Of a DNA stretch of 64,000 nucleotides, positions 22,874-32,188 are shown piece by piece. Every line of letters begins with the position of its first letter. Position 1 is the stretch's first letter. The notes under the pieces are model-generated. The model did not search any database. It saw only the letters and a program-made list of their open reading frames with translations, and was not told where the DNA came from. The position numbers were made by a program, and so were the translations under genes. This stretch comes from Litorivivens sp041625575 (GTDB taxonomy: Bacteria; Pseudomonadota; Gammaproteobacteria; Pseudomonadales; Spongiibacteraceae), in assembly GCA_041625575.1 (NCBI GenBank), contig JBFJTG010000004.1, positions 1 to 64,000 on the forward strand. Direction: 5' to 3'.

Positions 22874-23698
22874 TCAAGGCTGTGCTGTGTCGCAATCGCA
22901 TTGGTGCAATTCTCGTGTATCCATATTCAATAACGTGAGTTTACGCCCCCAAACGCAGCCGGTGTCCAGGGCTATGCAGTCTTCACGGCCTGTTTTTCCC
23001 TCGAGCGCCGCCCAGTGCCCAAACAGCTGGGTTTCGCTGCGAGCCTGTTTTTCCGGCCAGGTAAACCAGGGGGCCATGCCGGCCGGAATTTCGTCGACGG
23101 CGCCTTTATACGCCAGATCCAGAGTGCCATCCTCGCTGCAGCAACGCATGCGTGTAAAGTAATTCGTCAGGGTTCTCAGGCGGGTGGTGCCGCTGAGCAC
23201 TTCCGACCAGCAAGCGGGTAGATCGCCGTACATATCGCGCAGGAATTCATCGATAAGGGCGTCGTCCTGCAGAACGCGAGATATTTCTGCGCTGTAGCTC
23301 AGCGCGTTATCGGTACTCCAGATGTGTGGAATACCGGCATGCGTCATGACGTAGTCGCCCCCTTCGGCGCGAATGCAGAGCGGCATACTTCGAAGCCAGT
23401 CTAAAAATGTATCGATTTTGGGCGAGTTGAGCAGAGGCTCCAGACTGGCGTGACGCCCCATAACCGTGGCGCCGCGACCCAGCGCGAGCAGGTGGAGATC
23501 GTGGTTGCCCAGTACTATTCGCAGACTGTCGCGCAGGGGATAGAGAAATTCCAGTGTTTCCAGCGAATGCATGCCGCGATTGACTAAATCGCCGACGAGC
23601 CAAAGTTCGTCCGTGTCGGGTGTGAAGGCGACGTCTTCGAGCAGACACTGTAGTGGCTTGAGGCAGCCTTGAATATCGCCGACAGCGTAGCGAGTCAT
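22874..23698 (-). CDS. apaH: diadenosine tetraphosphatase, symmetrical
   Basis: The 274-residue metallophosphatase has all core motifs of ApaH: GDIQGC, GDLVNRG, GNHD and the later MTHAGIP, with the typical DLPACWSEVLSG and LDTGCVWGRKLTLL. It splits Ap4A symmetrically into two ADP and also removes Np4 caps from RNA. It is 12 bases after apaG in the conserved lptD-surA-pdxA-ksgA-apaG-apaH group. Confidence 0.97.
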   Translation of the reverse strand: MTRYAVGDIQGCLKPLQCLLEDVAFTPDTDELWLVGDLVNRGMHSLETLEFLYPLRDSLRIVLGNHDLHLLALGRGATVMGRHASLEPLLNSPKIDTFLDWLRSMPLCIRAEGGDYVMTHAGIPHIWSTDNALSYSAEISRVLQDDALIDEFLRDMYGDLPACWSEVLSGTTRLRTLTNYFTRMRCCSEDGTLDLAYKGAVDEIPAGMAPWFTWPEKQARSETQLFGHWAALEGKTGREDCIALDTGCVWGRKLTLLNMDTRELHQCDCDTAQP

Positions 23699-23710
23699 GG
23701 AGCTACCGGC

Positions 23711-24094
23711 TTAATGCAAGGCAGAGGGTTCTACCAGAGGGAAAGCGGTAATGGGCGCAATAAACGGGCGTCCGGAGGCGCTGATCATTTCATAGCTGCC
23801 TTCCATGGTGCCAACAGCCGTTTCCATAATGGTGCCCGAGGTGTAGCTGAAACTTTTACCCGGCTCGATGAGGGGCTGCTTGCCGACGACGCCTTCGCCA
23901 CGGACTTCCGATATGCGGTTGCGGCCATTGGTGATAATCCAGTGCCGGTTGATCAGGCGCACGGCTTCATCGCCACCGTTGGTGATGGTGATGGTGTAGG
24001 CAAAGGCAAAGCGGTTTTCCTGAGGAAGGGATTCGTCGGCCAGGTATTGAGTGGCGACCTGAATATCGACCTGCTTACTTTCTGTGCTTTCCAT
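23711..24094 (-). CDS. apaG: ApaG protein
   Basis: The start is ATG 24094, preceded by GAGGAC; the frame extends eight codons further upstream without a ribosome site. The 127-residue protein is a fibronectin-III-like ApaG/DUF525 domain: FAYTITITNGGDEAVRLINRHW, the GEGVVGKQP glycine motif, and FSYTSGTIMETAVGTMEGSYEM. The biochemical role is not settled. It sits between ksgA and apaH. Confidence 0.95.
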   Translation of the reverse strand: MESTESKQVDIQVATQYLADESLPQENRFAFAYTITITNGGDEAVRLINRHWIITNGRNRISEVRGEGVVGKQPLIEPGKSFSYTSGTIMETAVGTMEGSYEMISASGRPFIAPITAFPLVEPSALH

Positions 24095-24141
24095 AGGTCC
24101 TCTATCTGGATGGTGCAATTTTGGGTGCAGCAGTGCAGCGA

Positions 24142-24936
24142 CTATTTAGCCGGTGCTGTGGCATTGGCGATACGGACGTAGTCGGGCAATGCCAGTGTTT
24201 CCGGTCTAGCCCCCGGATTGATGCCAAGGGCTTCTAGCTTTTCGGCGTCAACGACGTTCTTGAGTGCATTGCGAAGGGTCTTGCGGCGCTGGTTAAAGGC
24301 GCTGCGCAGGACGTCTTGCAGGTGCTTTACGTCGTTTGCAGGAAAAGGTAGCTCTGCATGTGGTGTCAATCTTACCACGGCTGACTGTACTTTGGGGCGG
24401 GGGCTGAAAGCCTCGGGAGGTACGTCAAACAATGATTCCACCTGACAGTAATATTGGGTCATCAGGCTGAGACGCCCGTAGGCCTTGGTGTTAGGCTGGG
24501 CCGCCAGCCGGTCTACCACCTCTTTTTGCAACATAAAGTGCATGTCCCTGATGCGGCCGTGAAAGCTCAACAGGTGAAAAATGAGGGGTGTGGAAATGTT
24601 GTAGGGCAAATTGCCGATAATGCGTAGCGGCTTGTCCGGCTGCAGCGCGCCGAAATCGGTCTTGAGGGCATCGCCCTGAATGATGTTGACGTGACTGTAT
24701 TTGGCTAATTGAAGTTCGAGGATGGCAACCAGATCACGATCCAGTTCAATCAGGGTCAGGTCAGCGCCGCTCTCGGCGAGGTAGCCGGTTATAGCGCCCT
24801 GACCGGGCCCAATTTCAATCAGGGCATCACCTGCCTGGGGGCGCACCGAACGGTGAATGCGGTCAATCGTGCCGGCGTCGCGCAAAAAATTCTGGCCAAA
24901 GCGTTTGCGGGCGCGGTGCTCCGGGAAATTACTCAT
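24142..24936 (-). CDS. rsmA: 16S rRNA dimethyladenosine transferase
   Basis: The 264-residue enzyme dimethylates A1518 and A1519 of 16S rRNA. The N-terminal RKRFGQNFLRD, SAM motif IEIGPGQGAIT, IQGDAL and the catalytic NLPYNIS are present, and the C-terminal domain has the usual FNQRRKTLRNAL. Its ATG overlaps the stop of pdxA by 4 bases (ATGA), indicating coupling. Confidence 0.97.
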   Translation of the reverse strand: MSNFPEHRARKRFGQNFLRDAGTIDRIHRSVRPQAGDALIEIGPGQGAITGYLAESGADLTLIELDRDLVAILELQLAKYSHVNIIQGDALKTDFGALQPDKPLRIIGNLPYNISTPLIFHLLSFHGRIRDMHFMLQKEVVDRLAAQPNTKAYGRLSLMTQYYCQVESLFDVPPEAFSPRPKVQSAVVRLTPHAELPFPANDVKHLQDVLRSAFNQRRKTLRNALKNVVDAEKLEALGINPGARPETLALPDYVRIANATAPAK

Positions 24937-25940
24937 GCGGTGCCCGTCCTTTTGCCGCCACCGCGCTTGCTTGCCATAGAAATCGCCAGTTGCAGGGCTT
25001 CTTCCAAACTGCCGGTGTCGGCCTTGCCAGTGCCGGCGAGATCCAGCGCCGTGCCGTGATCTACCGAAGTGCGAATAATGGGCAGGCCGAGGGTTACATT
25101 CACGGCCCGGCCAAATCCCTGATATTTCAATACGGGCAGTCCCTGATCGTGATACATGGCGAGCACGGCATCGGCCTGTTCGAGATGCTTGGGTGTGAAC
25201 GCGGTGTCGGCCGGCAGGGGGCCGTCGAGGTGCATGCCGCCTGCGCGCAGCTTGTTCAGGCAGGGGATGATTGTGTCGATTTCTTCGCGGCCAAGATGTC
25301 CGCCTTCTCCCGCGTGGGGGTTCAGCCCGAGCACTAAGATACGCGGCGAAGGCAGGCCAAACTGCGAAACCAGTGCCTTGTGCAAAATCCTGATGACCTG
25401 TTCTAGCGAGGTGCAGGTAATGGCATCAGCGACGGCGCGCAGGGGCAGGTGGGTCGTCGCGAGCGCCACGCGGAGCTCGCCGCTGGCTAGCATCATCACG
25501 ACTTTTTCAACGCCGCAGCGTTCGGCCAAAAATTCAGTATGTCCGCTAAAGGCAATGCCGGCGTCGTTGATAATGGATTTTTGCACGGGCGCGGTGACCA
25601 GAGCGTGATAGTCGCCGCTTAGACAGGCGTCTGTGGCGTGGGCTAGCGTATCAAGTACATAGGCGGCATTGGCGGCGTCGAGCTTGCCCACTGTGACGGG
25701 CTTGCGTAATTCGGTGTGGAATATTTTCAGCGTGCCTGCGCGCTGGGCCACAGGGGATGAACTTGGCTCGCAGCGCTGCAGTTCGATAGCCAGGCCCAGA
25801 TGCTTCGCGCGCTGGGTTAGCAGCGCAGGGTCGGCCACCGCAACTAGCTCTGCAGGCCAGTCACGCTGGGCAAGTGCGAGCAGGATGTCGGGGCCAATAC
25901 CGGCGGGTTCGCCCGGGGTAATGGCAATACGGGGAATCAT
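24933..25940 (-). CDS. pdxA: 4-hydroxythreonine-4-phosphate dehydrogenase
   Basis: The 335-residue protein acts in the DXP-dependent vitamin B6 pathway, oxidising 4-phosphohydroxy-L-threonine with NAD before PdxJ condensation. ITPGEPAGIGPD opens the protein; FSGHTEFLAERCG, the metal-binding LGLNPHAGEGGHLGREEI, and the late MYHDQGLPVLKYQGFGRAVN and RTSVDHGTALDLAG are characteristic. It is 45 bases after surA and overlaps rsmA. Confidence 0.97.
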   Translation of the reverse strand: MIPRIAITPGEPAGIGPDILLALAQRDWPAELVAVADPALLTQRAKHLGLAIELQRCEPSSSPVAQRAGTLKIFHTELRKPVTVGKLDAANAAYVLDTLAHATDACLSGDYHALVTAPVQKSIINDAGIAFSGHTEFLAERCGVEKVVMMLASGELRVALATTHLPLRAVADAITCTSLEQVIRILHKALVSQFGLPSPRILVLGLNPHAGEGGHLGREEIDTIIPCLNKLRAGGMHLDGPLPADTAFTPKHLEQADAVLAMYHDQGLPVLKYQGFGRAVNVTLGLPIIRTSVDHGTALDLAGTGKADTGSLEEALQLAISMASKRGGGKRTGTA

Positions 25941-25985
25941 GAGTGTAGTGATCTGGCGGATATCAGCGAGCTATCAGGCATCAAC

Positions 25986-27260
25986 TTACTTGATGTCGAC
26001 ATAGGCTTCGTCGCGAATTTTGCGTAGCCAGATATCCAGTTCTTCATCAAATTTGCGCTCGTGAAGAATATTCCGGGCCATATTGCGCCGTAAATCCATC
26101 GTCACGTCCTGTTGGCGACGGTCTTCCACTTTAACGATATGCCAGCCATAACGGCTTTTGAAGGGCTCGCTAACTTTGCCCACAGCGGTGGCTTCCATCG
26201 CTTCCTGAAATTCAGGCACCATTTGCCCCGGGCTGGTCCAGCCGAGATCGCCGCCTTCCTGGGCGGAACCGATGTCTTCAGAATAGGTTTTGGCCAGATC
26301 GTAAAATGATTCGCCGGCTTGGGTGCGTGCGCGTAACGCGCTCGCCAATTTTTCGGTGTCTTTCTCGCTGCGAATTGCCGAGGGCTTGAGCAGGATGTGG
26401 CGCGCCCGGGTTTGCGCAATGACTTCGTTGTGCCCGCGACTTTCCAAGAGCTTGATAACGTGGAATCCGCTGGCACTTTGCAAGGGGCTGAGTACCTCAC
26501 CGTCCTGCACCATGCTGGCCTGATCGGCAAATAAACTGGGCAGGTCGGGCGCTTTGCGCCAGCCGAGGTCACTCGGTTGGACGTTTTCAGCTTTTAATAA
26601 AGCATCGACGTTGCCACCAGTCTTCAGCGCCTGATAAATCTTGTTGGCTTGAGCTTTGGCGCTTTCAATTTCGCTATTCGAAGCATCGCTGGAGGTTGCG
26701 ACCAGTATATGGGCAAAGTGGTATTCGGGTGCGGTGCGCTTGCGACCTTCGTCCGATTCAAGATAATTCGCAATTTCCTGATCAGTGATCTGGATGCGCT
26801 GATTGACGTTGCCCCGCTGAACCTGCTGCAAGAGCATTTCGCGGTGTATTTGCTCGCGAGCGCTGCTATAGGATGTGCCGGACTCATTCAGCGCTTTTCG
26901 AAATTGCTCGAGTGTCAGGTTATTTTGGGCAGCGATACGCGCCATGGAAGCGTTGAGCTGTTCGTCGCTAATACGCAGGCCAACTCGTTCGGCCATTTGT
27001 AGCTGCAGGCTTTCGAGTATCATGATATCCATGACCTCGCGGCGAATGCGCTCGTCGGGAACGTCCTGACCCGATTGCGCGATATTGGCGCGTACCTGCT
27101 GCAGGCGCTCATCGAGCTCGCTGCGCAGGATAATGTTGTCGTCCACGATGGCGACAATTTCGTCGAGTACTTCTACTTCTGCCTGTAATGCGGCGCTGCC
27201 GTATGTCAGGGCCAATACGGCGGCGAGGCCGCCAATACGCTTTAATCCGGTTTTAATCAT
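25986..27260 (-). CDS. surA: periplasmic chaperone / peptidyl-prolyl isomerase SurA
   Basis: ATG 27260 overlaps the 3' end of lptD by 8 bases; a TTG four codons earlier is possible but less likely. The 424-residue protein has a signal peptide (KTGLKRIGGLAAVLALTYG, cleavage after LQA), the N-terminal chaperone helices (VDDNIILRSELDERLQQV), and two PpiC rotamase domains (about 170-270 and 285-385), each with the HILVATSS / HILLKPS type strand and GGDLGW. It escorts barrel proteins, including LptD, to the outer membrane. Confidence 0.96.
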   Translation of the reverse strand: MIKTGLKRIGGLAAVLALTYGSAALQAEVEVLDEIVAIVDDNIILRSELDERLQQVRANIAQSGQDVPDERIRREVMDIMILESLQLQMAERVGLRISDEQLNASMARIAAQNNLTLEQFRKALNESGTSYSSAREQIHREMLLQQVQRGNVNQRIQITDQEIANYLESDEGRKRTAPEYHFAHILVATSSDASNSEIESAKAQANKIYQALKTGGNVDALLKAENVQPSDLGWRKAPDLPSLFADQASMVQDGEVLSPLQSASGFHVIKLLESRGHNEVIAQTRARHILLKPSAIRSEKDTEKLASALRARTQAGESFYDLAKTYSEDIGSAQEGGDLGWTSPGQMVPEFQEAMEATAVGKVSEPFKSRYGWHIVKVEDRRQQDVTMDLRRNMARNILHERKFDEELDIWLRKIRDEAYVDIK

Positions 27261-29706
27261 CTTGGTAACCAAAAATATTCTCTTCTAGTACGTTAGCGAG
27301 CTTGTCACCTAAACCGCCGAGGCCCTTGAGCTGAAACTCCAGCAATATGGCTTCGTCGTGGCCGAGATCTTTAGACAGTGAATTGTCGTCTGGTTCCAGT
27401 GCGCGTTGATGTAGGACTCGAATAGTCCAGCAACAGCTTTCGTAGGCAAACCCGGTCAGGCTTTCCAGTGAGCGCTTGTCTTCCAGATCGTAGTGCCAGC
27501 GCCCAAATAACTGCCACTGCCGCCCGAGGGGCAAGCTGACTGAGGCGTCGAGTTGCTTGAGTTCCGGCCTGTCGTCAGCATTGATGACGGTGAGGCGGCG
27601 CTGGCTGTAGCCGAAATTGTACAGGGTCTGGGGCCCGGTTCGATAGTGCCATCCTACATGCGCCTGATTTACGCGCCCGTCATCGCGGTCGAACACCATG
27701 TCTGCATCCAGCCAGAGTCGCTCGCTGGCTTGCCAGCGCATGGCCGTTGCAATGTCGGATGACTTTGCGCTGCGCCGTTCGGCAGCTTCTGCTGCGGCAT
27801 TACTGCCAGCGGGATATATTACGACCGTGCCCGGAATATTGATGTTGCTTTTGAGCAAATTGGGGTCGGTGGCGATTGAGCCGGCGACTATGGTGTTGGG
27901 CAGGTCCACACGACGGTCTTCGAAGTAAAACGCCTGGCCGACGGCCAGACGCAAGACTTCCCGGCTAGTGTCCTGATCGATAAAACGACTACTCAAGCCT
28001 AGAGAAAGCTGCCTGGCATCGTTTAGTCGATCGTAGCCTGCGAATCGCGATTCACGAAATAGTTGTTCGTAGGAGAAGGGCAGCAGGCTTGTATCGAACA
28101 GTGGCTGGGACTCCTGGCCGGCTTCGTAATCGCTGTAAAGGTAGTACAGGCGCGGTTCGAGGGTTTGGAGCCAGTCCCGGCCGGAGCGCTCAAACACCAG
28201 CCTGGTATCCAGGCTGGCCATGGTGGCGGTGACCTCGGGATTGTCGTCGATGACGCCTTCATCAAGCTGGTATTTGATATGACGGGATTTCACGGTGCCA
28301 ATGATATGCCCGGCACGGCCGAGATAGGGAAACTTGAGGCCGGCCTCGGCGTAGGTGCGCACACCGGTAATAAAGATACCGCCATCTTCCGTTCCATTGG
28401 TGTTTTCGTAGTCAGTGACGTCCGCAAAAAACAGGGCCTGAGGTCGTAAATTGCGCAGCTCGGGCTGGAAGGCCAAAGTCCACTGGGGCAGTTTGCGATA
28501 GGGGTCACTCAAATTTGCGAGGGTCTGGTATTGCTGAACCGCCAGACTCGAACGCCAGGAATCGCTTTGGTAGTTGACCTGCGCAAATTGGTTGAGGTGA
28601 GTAGTGCGTGCAACGGATAGTGAGGCGAGGCTGAGGTCAGTGAAGTAGCCCTGATCACTAACTTTTGCGTAGTCAATGGCGGTAGACCAGGACTCGTTGA
28701 TACTGCCTTGTTCATTTAAAGCCTGCAGCCAGCGGTCGCGATGCGCCTGTTTGTCATCGTTTAGGTAGGCGCTCGACAGTTTCCATTCGCTCCAACGATT
28801 GAGGAATCTGGCTTCGGATTCGAGCATCTCGCCGCGGCGTTCCAGAAAACGGGGAGTTAACGTCAGATCATAATTGGGCGCGAGGTTTATGTAATAGGGC
28901 ACCGAGATGTCCAGCCCGCCGTCGCTGGAGGCAATGCTCGGCCACAGAAAACCGGTGCTGCGGCGGTCGTCGATCGGAAAGTCCAGCCAGGGGGTATAGA
29001 ACAGGGGGGCTCCCTTAACCCGAAGGCTGGTGTTGCGCGCAACACCGCGACCGCTGTCAAAATCGAGTTGGATATCCTCGGCCTTGAGCGCCCAGGTTTC
29101 AGAGTCGGGCGGACATTGGGTGAATACCGTGTCCGTTAGCTGCATAGTGGTTTCGGTTTGGCGTTCAATTGAGCTGGCGCTGGCTCTCACCCCACTCTTG
29201 AATACGACAAACTGTGCATTATCAATGCGTCCGGTGCTGTCTAGGCCGCTGAGTTGGGCACTGTCGCCGCGAATGATCATATCCGGCAGCGTGACGACGA
29301 CATCGCCTTCGAGCAGAAACTGCTGGAGCTCACGGTCGTACTGGGCGGTGCCCGCATTGACCCCGAGCCGGCCTTTATTTAAAACGACGTCACCTTCGAG
29401 CGTTATCAGGCTGCCTTTGAGCAGTGAACGGTCGGAGCTGGCGTGCAAGGGGGCGTCTTCGGGGTGCAGATTTGCGCCCTCCCAATTGCGCTCCGGCGGC
29501 AGATACACGCCGTCGCAGCCGGGCCCCAATACGCAATCATGGTGGGCGGGGAGCTCCTCGATGTTGTACCAATACCAGGGCTTGCTGTCGCCGCTTGGCG
29601 CAACGCAGCTGTTGGTGTCCGCCAATACCGGGGCGATCGCCAAACTACACAGGACAAGGGGTGCAAGTAAGAGGCGGCGGGGCTGTTGGTCTGAAATGCA
29701 ATTCAA
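27253..29706 (-). CDS. lptD: LPS-assembly protein LptD
   Basis: The 817-residue outer-membrane protein inserts lipopolysaccharide into the outer leaflet with LptE. A signal peptide (RLLLAPLVLCSLAIAPVLA) is followed by a beta-jellyroll OstA domain (about 85-210: LEGDVVLNKGRLGVNAGTA, DNAQFVVFKSG) and a large beta-barrel (about 240-800). The conserved paired Cys (SCCW, near residue 765) and N-terminal Cys residues can form the known inter-domain disulfides, which in E. coli need DsbA. The only plausible start is TTG 29706, since an in-frame stop lies just upstream and no ATG is near. It is the first gene of the lptD-surA-pdxA-rsmA-apaG-apaH-cca-folM run. Confidence 0.95.
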   Translation of the reverse strand: MNCISDQQPRRLLLAPLVLCSLAIAPVLADTNSCVAPSGDSKPWYWYNIEELPAHHDCVLGPGCDGVYLPPERNWEGANLHPEDAPLHASSDRSLLKGSLITLEGDVVLNKGRLGVNAGTAQYDRELQQFLLEGDVVVTLPDMIIRGDSAQLSGLDSTGRIDNAQFVVFKSGVRASASSIERQTETTMQLTDTVFTQCPPDSETWALKAEDIQLDFDSGRGVARNTSLRVKGAPLFYTPWLDFPIDDRRSTGFLWPSIASSDGGLDISVPYYINLAPNYDLTLTPRFLERRGEMLESEARFLNRWSEWKLSSAYLNDDKQAHRDRWLQALNEQGSINESWSTAIDYAKVSDQGYFTDLSLASLSVARTTHLNQFAQVNYQSDSWRSSLAVQQYQTLANLSDPYRKLPQWTLAFQPELRNLRPQALFFADVTDYENTNGTEDGGIFITGVRTYAEAGLKFPYLGRAGHIIGTVKSRHIKYQLDEGVIDDNPEVTATMASLDTRLVFERSGRDWLQTLEPRLYYLYSDYEAGQESQPLFDTSLLPFSYEQLFRESRFAGYDRLNDARQLSLGLSSRFIDQDTSREVLRLAVGQAFYFEDRRVDLPNTIVAGSIATDPNLLKSNINIPGTVVIYPAGSNAAAEAAERRSAKSSDIATAMRWQASERLWLDADMVFDRDDGRVNQAHVGWHYRTGPQTLYNFGYSQRRLTVINADDRPELKQLDASVSLPLGRQWQLFGRWHYDLEDKRSLESLTGFAYESCCWTIRVLHQRALEPDDNSLSKDLGHDEAILLEFQLKGLGGLGDKLANVLEENIFGYQDD

Positions 29707-29796
29707 TGGAATTCGTCAGGCTGATTAATGCAGGGTGGATGATAATGGATTCTTTGATAGGATGCCTGCCTGCTGAAAAAATAAAGGCTAAAGAGC

Positions 29797-30753
29797 ATGG
29801 ATGAGGGGCTTCGGCATTGGTGCATAGCGCAGTTGGCGGTTGCAGATGAGAGAGTATCACCTGCAGAACGCGTGGCTGGAGATGCCAGTTTTCGCGCCTA
29901 TTATCGCATCCGGCTTGATGATGGCCGCAGCTATGTGGTGATGGATGCCCCGCCGGACAAAGAGGATAGTCGGCCTTTTGTTGACGTTGCGCAGCGTCTG
30001 CGAGAGGCAGGAGTGCACGCGCCGGGTATTGTAGCCTGCGATTTGGCCCGGGGCTGGATGTTGCTTGAAGATTTGGGTGATGAGCTTTACAAGCAGGCTT
30101 TTGAAACCGGTGACAGTGAAGTCCTGATGGCGCAGATCTTCGATGTGCTTGAGGCGCAAGCCAAGTTAGTCGGCTGCGAGGGACTGCCGACCTACGATCA
30201 GGCCAAACTTCAAACCGAGCTGGATTTGTTCCCCGACTGGTTTCTGAAGTATGAACGCAGCAATCCCTTTTCCGAGACGGAAAACCTGCAGTGGCAGCGG
30301 CTTTCTCGCCTGCTCTGCGATAGTGCGGCCGAGCAGCCCCAGGTCTTTGTGCACAGGGATTTTCATTCGTGCAACCTGATGTATCTGGGTGGCGCCGCCC
30401 CTGGTGTAATTGATTTTCAGGATGCCGTGCTCGGCCCGTTGACCTACGACCTGATGTCCATCTTGCTGGATCGCTACATCACATGGCCGCGTTCCCGCCT
30501 GGAAGCCTGGATGGAGGAGTTTCGCTTGAGCGTAGCGCCGGATATCGATGCGCGGCAGTGGCAGCGTTGGTGTGACTGGATGGGCTTACAACGAAATCTG
30601 AAAATCGTCGGTATTTTTGCGCGGCTGGCTCATCGCGATAACAAAAGCGGGTATCTTGAGCTGATTCCGCGTTTTTCAGATTATGTGCTCGATGCCTTGA
30701 ATCGTTACGATGAATTTAGGGACGTCCTGCCTATCTTGGAGCAGCGTTTATGA
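29797..30753 (+). CDS. amgK: N-acetylmuramate/N-acetylglucosamine anomeric kinase
   Basis: The 318-residue protein has the aminoglycoside-phosphotransferase fold: GDASFRAYYRI (nucleotide loop), YVVMDAPPDKED, catalytic loop HRDFHSCNLM and metal-binding VIDFQDA. In Pseudomonas, AmgK phosphorylates MurNAc at the anomeric position and MurU converts it to UDP-MurNAc, recycling wall sugars and bypassing fosfomycin-sensitive synthesis. Overlap with murU (ATGA at 30750-30753) and position next to lptD match that organisation. It is transcribed divergently from lptD across a 90-bp gap holding both promoters. Confidence 0.93.
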   Translation: MDEGLRHWCIAQLAVADERVSPAERVAGDASFRAYYRIRLDDGRSYVVMDAPPDKEDSRPFVDVAQRLREAGVHAPGIVACDLARGWMLLEDLGDELYKQAFETGDSEVLMAQIFDVLEAQAKLVGCEGLPTYDQAKLQTELDLFPDWFLKYERSNPFSETENLQWQRLSRLLCDSAAEQPQVFVHRDFHSCNLMYLGGAAPGVIDFQDAVLGPLTYDLMSILLDRYITWPRSRLEAWMEEFRLSVAPDIDARQWQRWCDWMGLQRNLKIVGIFARLAHRDNKSGYLELIPRFSDYVLDALNRYDEFRDVLPILEQRL

Positions 30754-31424
30754 AGGCGATGATTTTGGCGGCGGGTCTTGGAAAGCGAATGCGGCCATTG
30801 ACGACTGTTCGTCCCAAACCGCTCCTGAAAGTAAATAATAAGGCCTTGATAGATTACCACCTGGAGCGTCTGGCTGCCGTGGGAATTCGCGATATCGTTA
30901 TTAATCATTATTGGCTAGGCGAGCAAATTGAAGACCACGTGGGTAACGGCAACACTTACGGTTTGAATGTTTGCTACTCCGCTGAGGACGAATTGCTGGA
31001 CACAGCCGGAGGCATGATCAATGCCTTGCCCCTGCTGGGCGATGAGCCCTTTTTGCTGATCAATGGCGATATCTGGTGCGACTTCCCCTTTGAAACCCTG
31101 GTAGAAAAGCCAGTGCAAAGCGCGCATCTGGTGATGGTGGATAATCCGGAGCATAACGATAGCGGCGATTTTTATTTGCGCGACGGTCTTTTGCATATTC
31201 AGGGGCCGGGTAAGGCCCTGACCTATGCGGGCATTGCGCTTATTAATCCCGCTTTGTTCGAGGGAAGCGAGGGCGGTTGTAAACCCCTGCGACCTTTTCT
31301 TGAACGAGCTATCCAGCGCGGCGCTATCAGCGCGGAACATTATTGTGGCGAGTGGGTGGACGTTGGCACGCCCGAGCGGCTGCGCGAGCTTGATGCCCGG
31401 GTAAGTGCGTCCTCCCTTCGCTAG
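30750..31424 (+). CDS. murU: N-acetylmuramate-1-phosphate uridylyltransferase
   Basis: The 224-residue nucleotidyltransferase begins with the signature MILAAGLGKRMRPLT, includes RPKPLLKVNNKALIDY and LLINGDIWCD (metal-binding Asp), and ends WVDVGTPERLRELD. It uses UTP to make UDP-MurNAc from MurNAc-1-phosphate, the AmgK product. The length equals Pseudomonas MurU and is shorter than mannose-1-phosphate guanylyltransferases. The gene overlaps amgK by 4 bases. Confidence 0.92.
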   Translation: MKAMILAAGLGKRMRPLTTVRPKPLLKVNNKALIDYHLERLAAVGIRDIVINHYWLGEQIEDHVGNGNTYGLNVCYSAEDELLDTAGGMINALPLLGDEPFLLINGDIWCDFPFETLVEKPVQSAHLVMVDNPEHNDSGDFYLRDGLLHIQGPGKALTYAGIALINPALFEGSEGGCKPLRPFLERAIQRGAISAEHYCGEWVDVGTPERLRELDARVSASSLR

Positions 31425-31465
31425 TCATTCGTTAGGCATTTCCCGTTCGGGCTTATAAGGCCGGG

Positions 31466-31493
31466 GCGAAAGCGGTAAACTACGCGCTTTCGC
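31466..31493 (+). other. hairpin in the rpe 5' region
   Basis: GCGAAAGCG (31466-31474) and CGCTTTCGC (31485-31493) form a 9-bp stem around a 10-base loop, 20 bases before the rpe start. A TAAACT sequence in the loop could instead be a -10 box. It has no T tract, so it is not clearly a murU terminator. Confidence 0.35.
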
Positions 31494-31512
31494 TCAGCTG
31501 CCGAGATTGCCA

Positions 31513-32181
31513 ATGTCTGATTACTGGATCGCTCCTTCCATTTTATCCGCCAATTTTGCCTGCCTCGGTGCAGAAGTGGACGCCGTGCTCGAAGCCGGTG
31601 CCGATGTGGTTCACTTCGATGTTATGGACAACCATTACGTGCCTAACCTGACCATTGGCCCTATGGTTTGCAAAGCCCTGCGTGATCACGGCGTTACCGC
31701 TCCCATCGACGTGCACCTCATGGTGCAGCCGGTTGATAGCCTGATCGGCATGTTTGCCGAGGCTGGCGCCAGCTACATTACCTTTCATCCGGACGCATCA
31801 ACGCATGTCGATCGTTCGCTGCAGCTGATTCGCGCTGCCGGTTGTAAGGCCGGTCTTGTCTTGAATCCGGCGATGTCTCCGGACTGCCTGCGTTACGTAA
31901 TGGACCGGCTTGACATGATTTTGTTGATGTCGGTCAACCCGGGTTTCGGTGGCCAGAAATTTATTCCCTCGACCATCGACAAAGTGCGTGAAGTCCGCAG
32001 CTTGATTGATGCCAGTGGCTACGATATCAGGCTTGAAGTTGACGGCGGTATTTCGGCGAAAAATATTGCAGAGATCGCCGCCGCGGGCGCGGATACCTTT
32101 GTGGCTGGCTCAGCCATTTTTAATGCCGATAACTACAAAGGCGTTATCGACGAAATGCGCACGCAACTAGCCTCAGTCTAG
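31513..32181 (+). CDS. rpe: ribulose-phosphate 3-epimerase
   Basis: ATG 31513 is chosen over an in-frame TTG two codons earlier. The 222-residue TIM-barrel enzyme interconverts ribulose 5-phosphate and xylulose 5-phosphate in the pentose phosphate cycle. Motifs: IAPSILSANFA, HFDVMDNHYVPNLTIGP, DVHLMV, MSVNPGFGGQKFIP, and LEVDGGISAKN, containing both catalytic Asp and the metal-binding His residues. It is followed closely by gph and then the trp genes, the order known from pseudomonads. Confidence 0.97.
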   Translation: MSDYWIAPSILSANFACLGAEVDAVLEAGADVVHFDVMDNHYVPNLTIGPMVCKALRDHGVTAPIDVHLMVQPVDSLIGMFAEAGASYITFHPDASTHVDRSLQLIRAAGCKAGLVLNPAMSPDCLRYVMDRLDMILLMSVNPGFGGQKFIPSTIDKVREVRSLIDASGYDIRLEVDGGISAKNIAEIAAAGADTFVAGSAIFNADNYKGVIDEMRTQLASV

Positions 32182-32188
32182 TGTTGAC

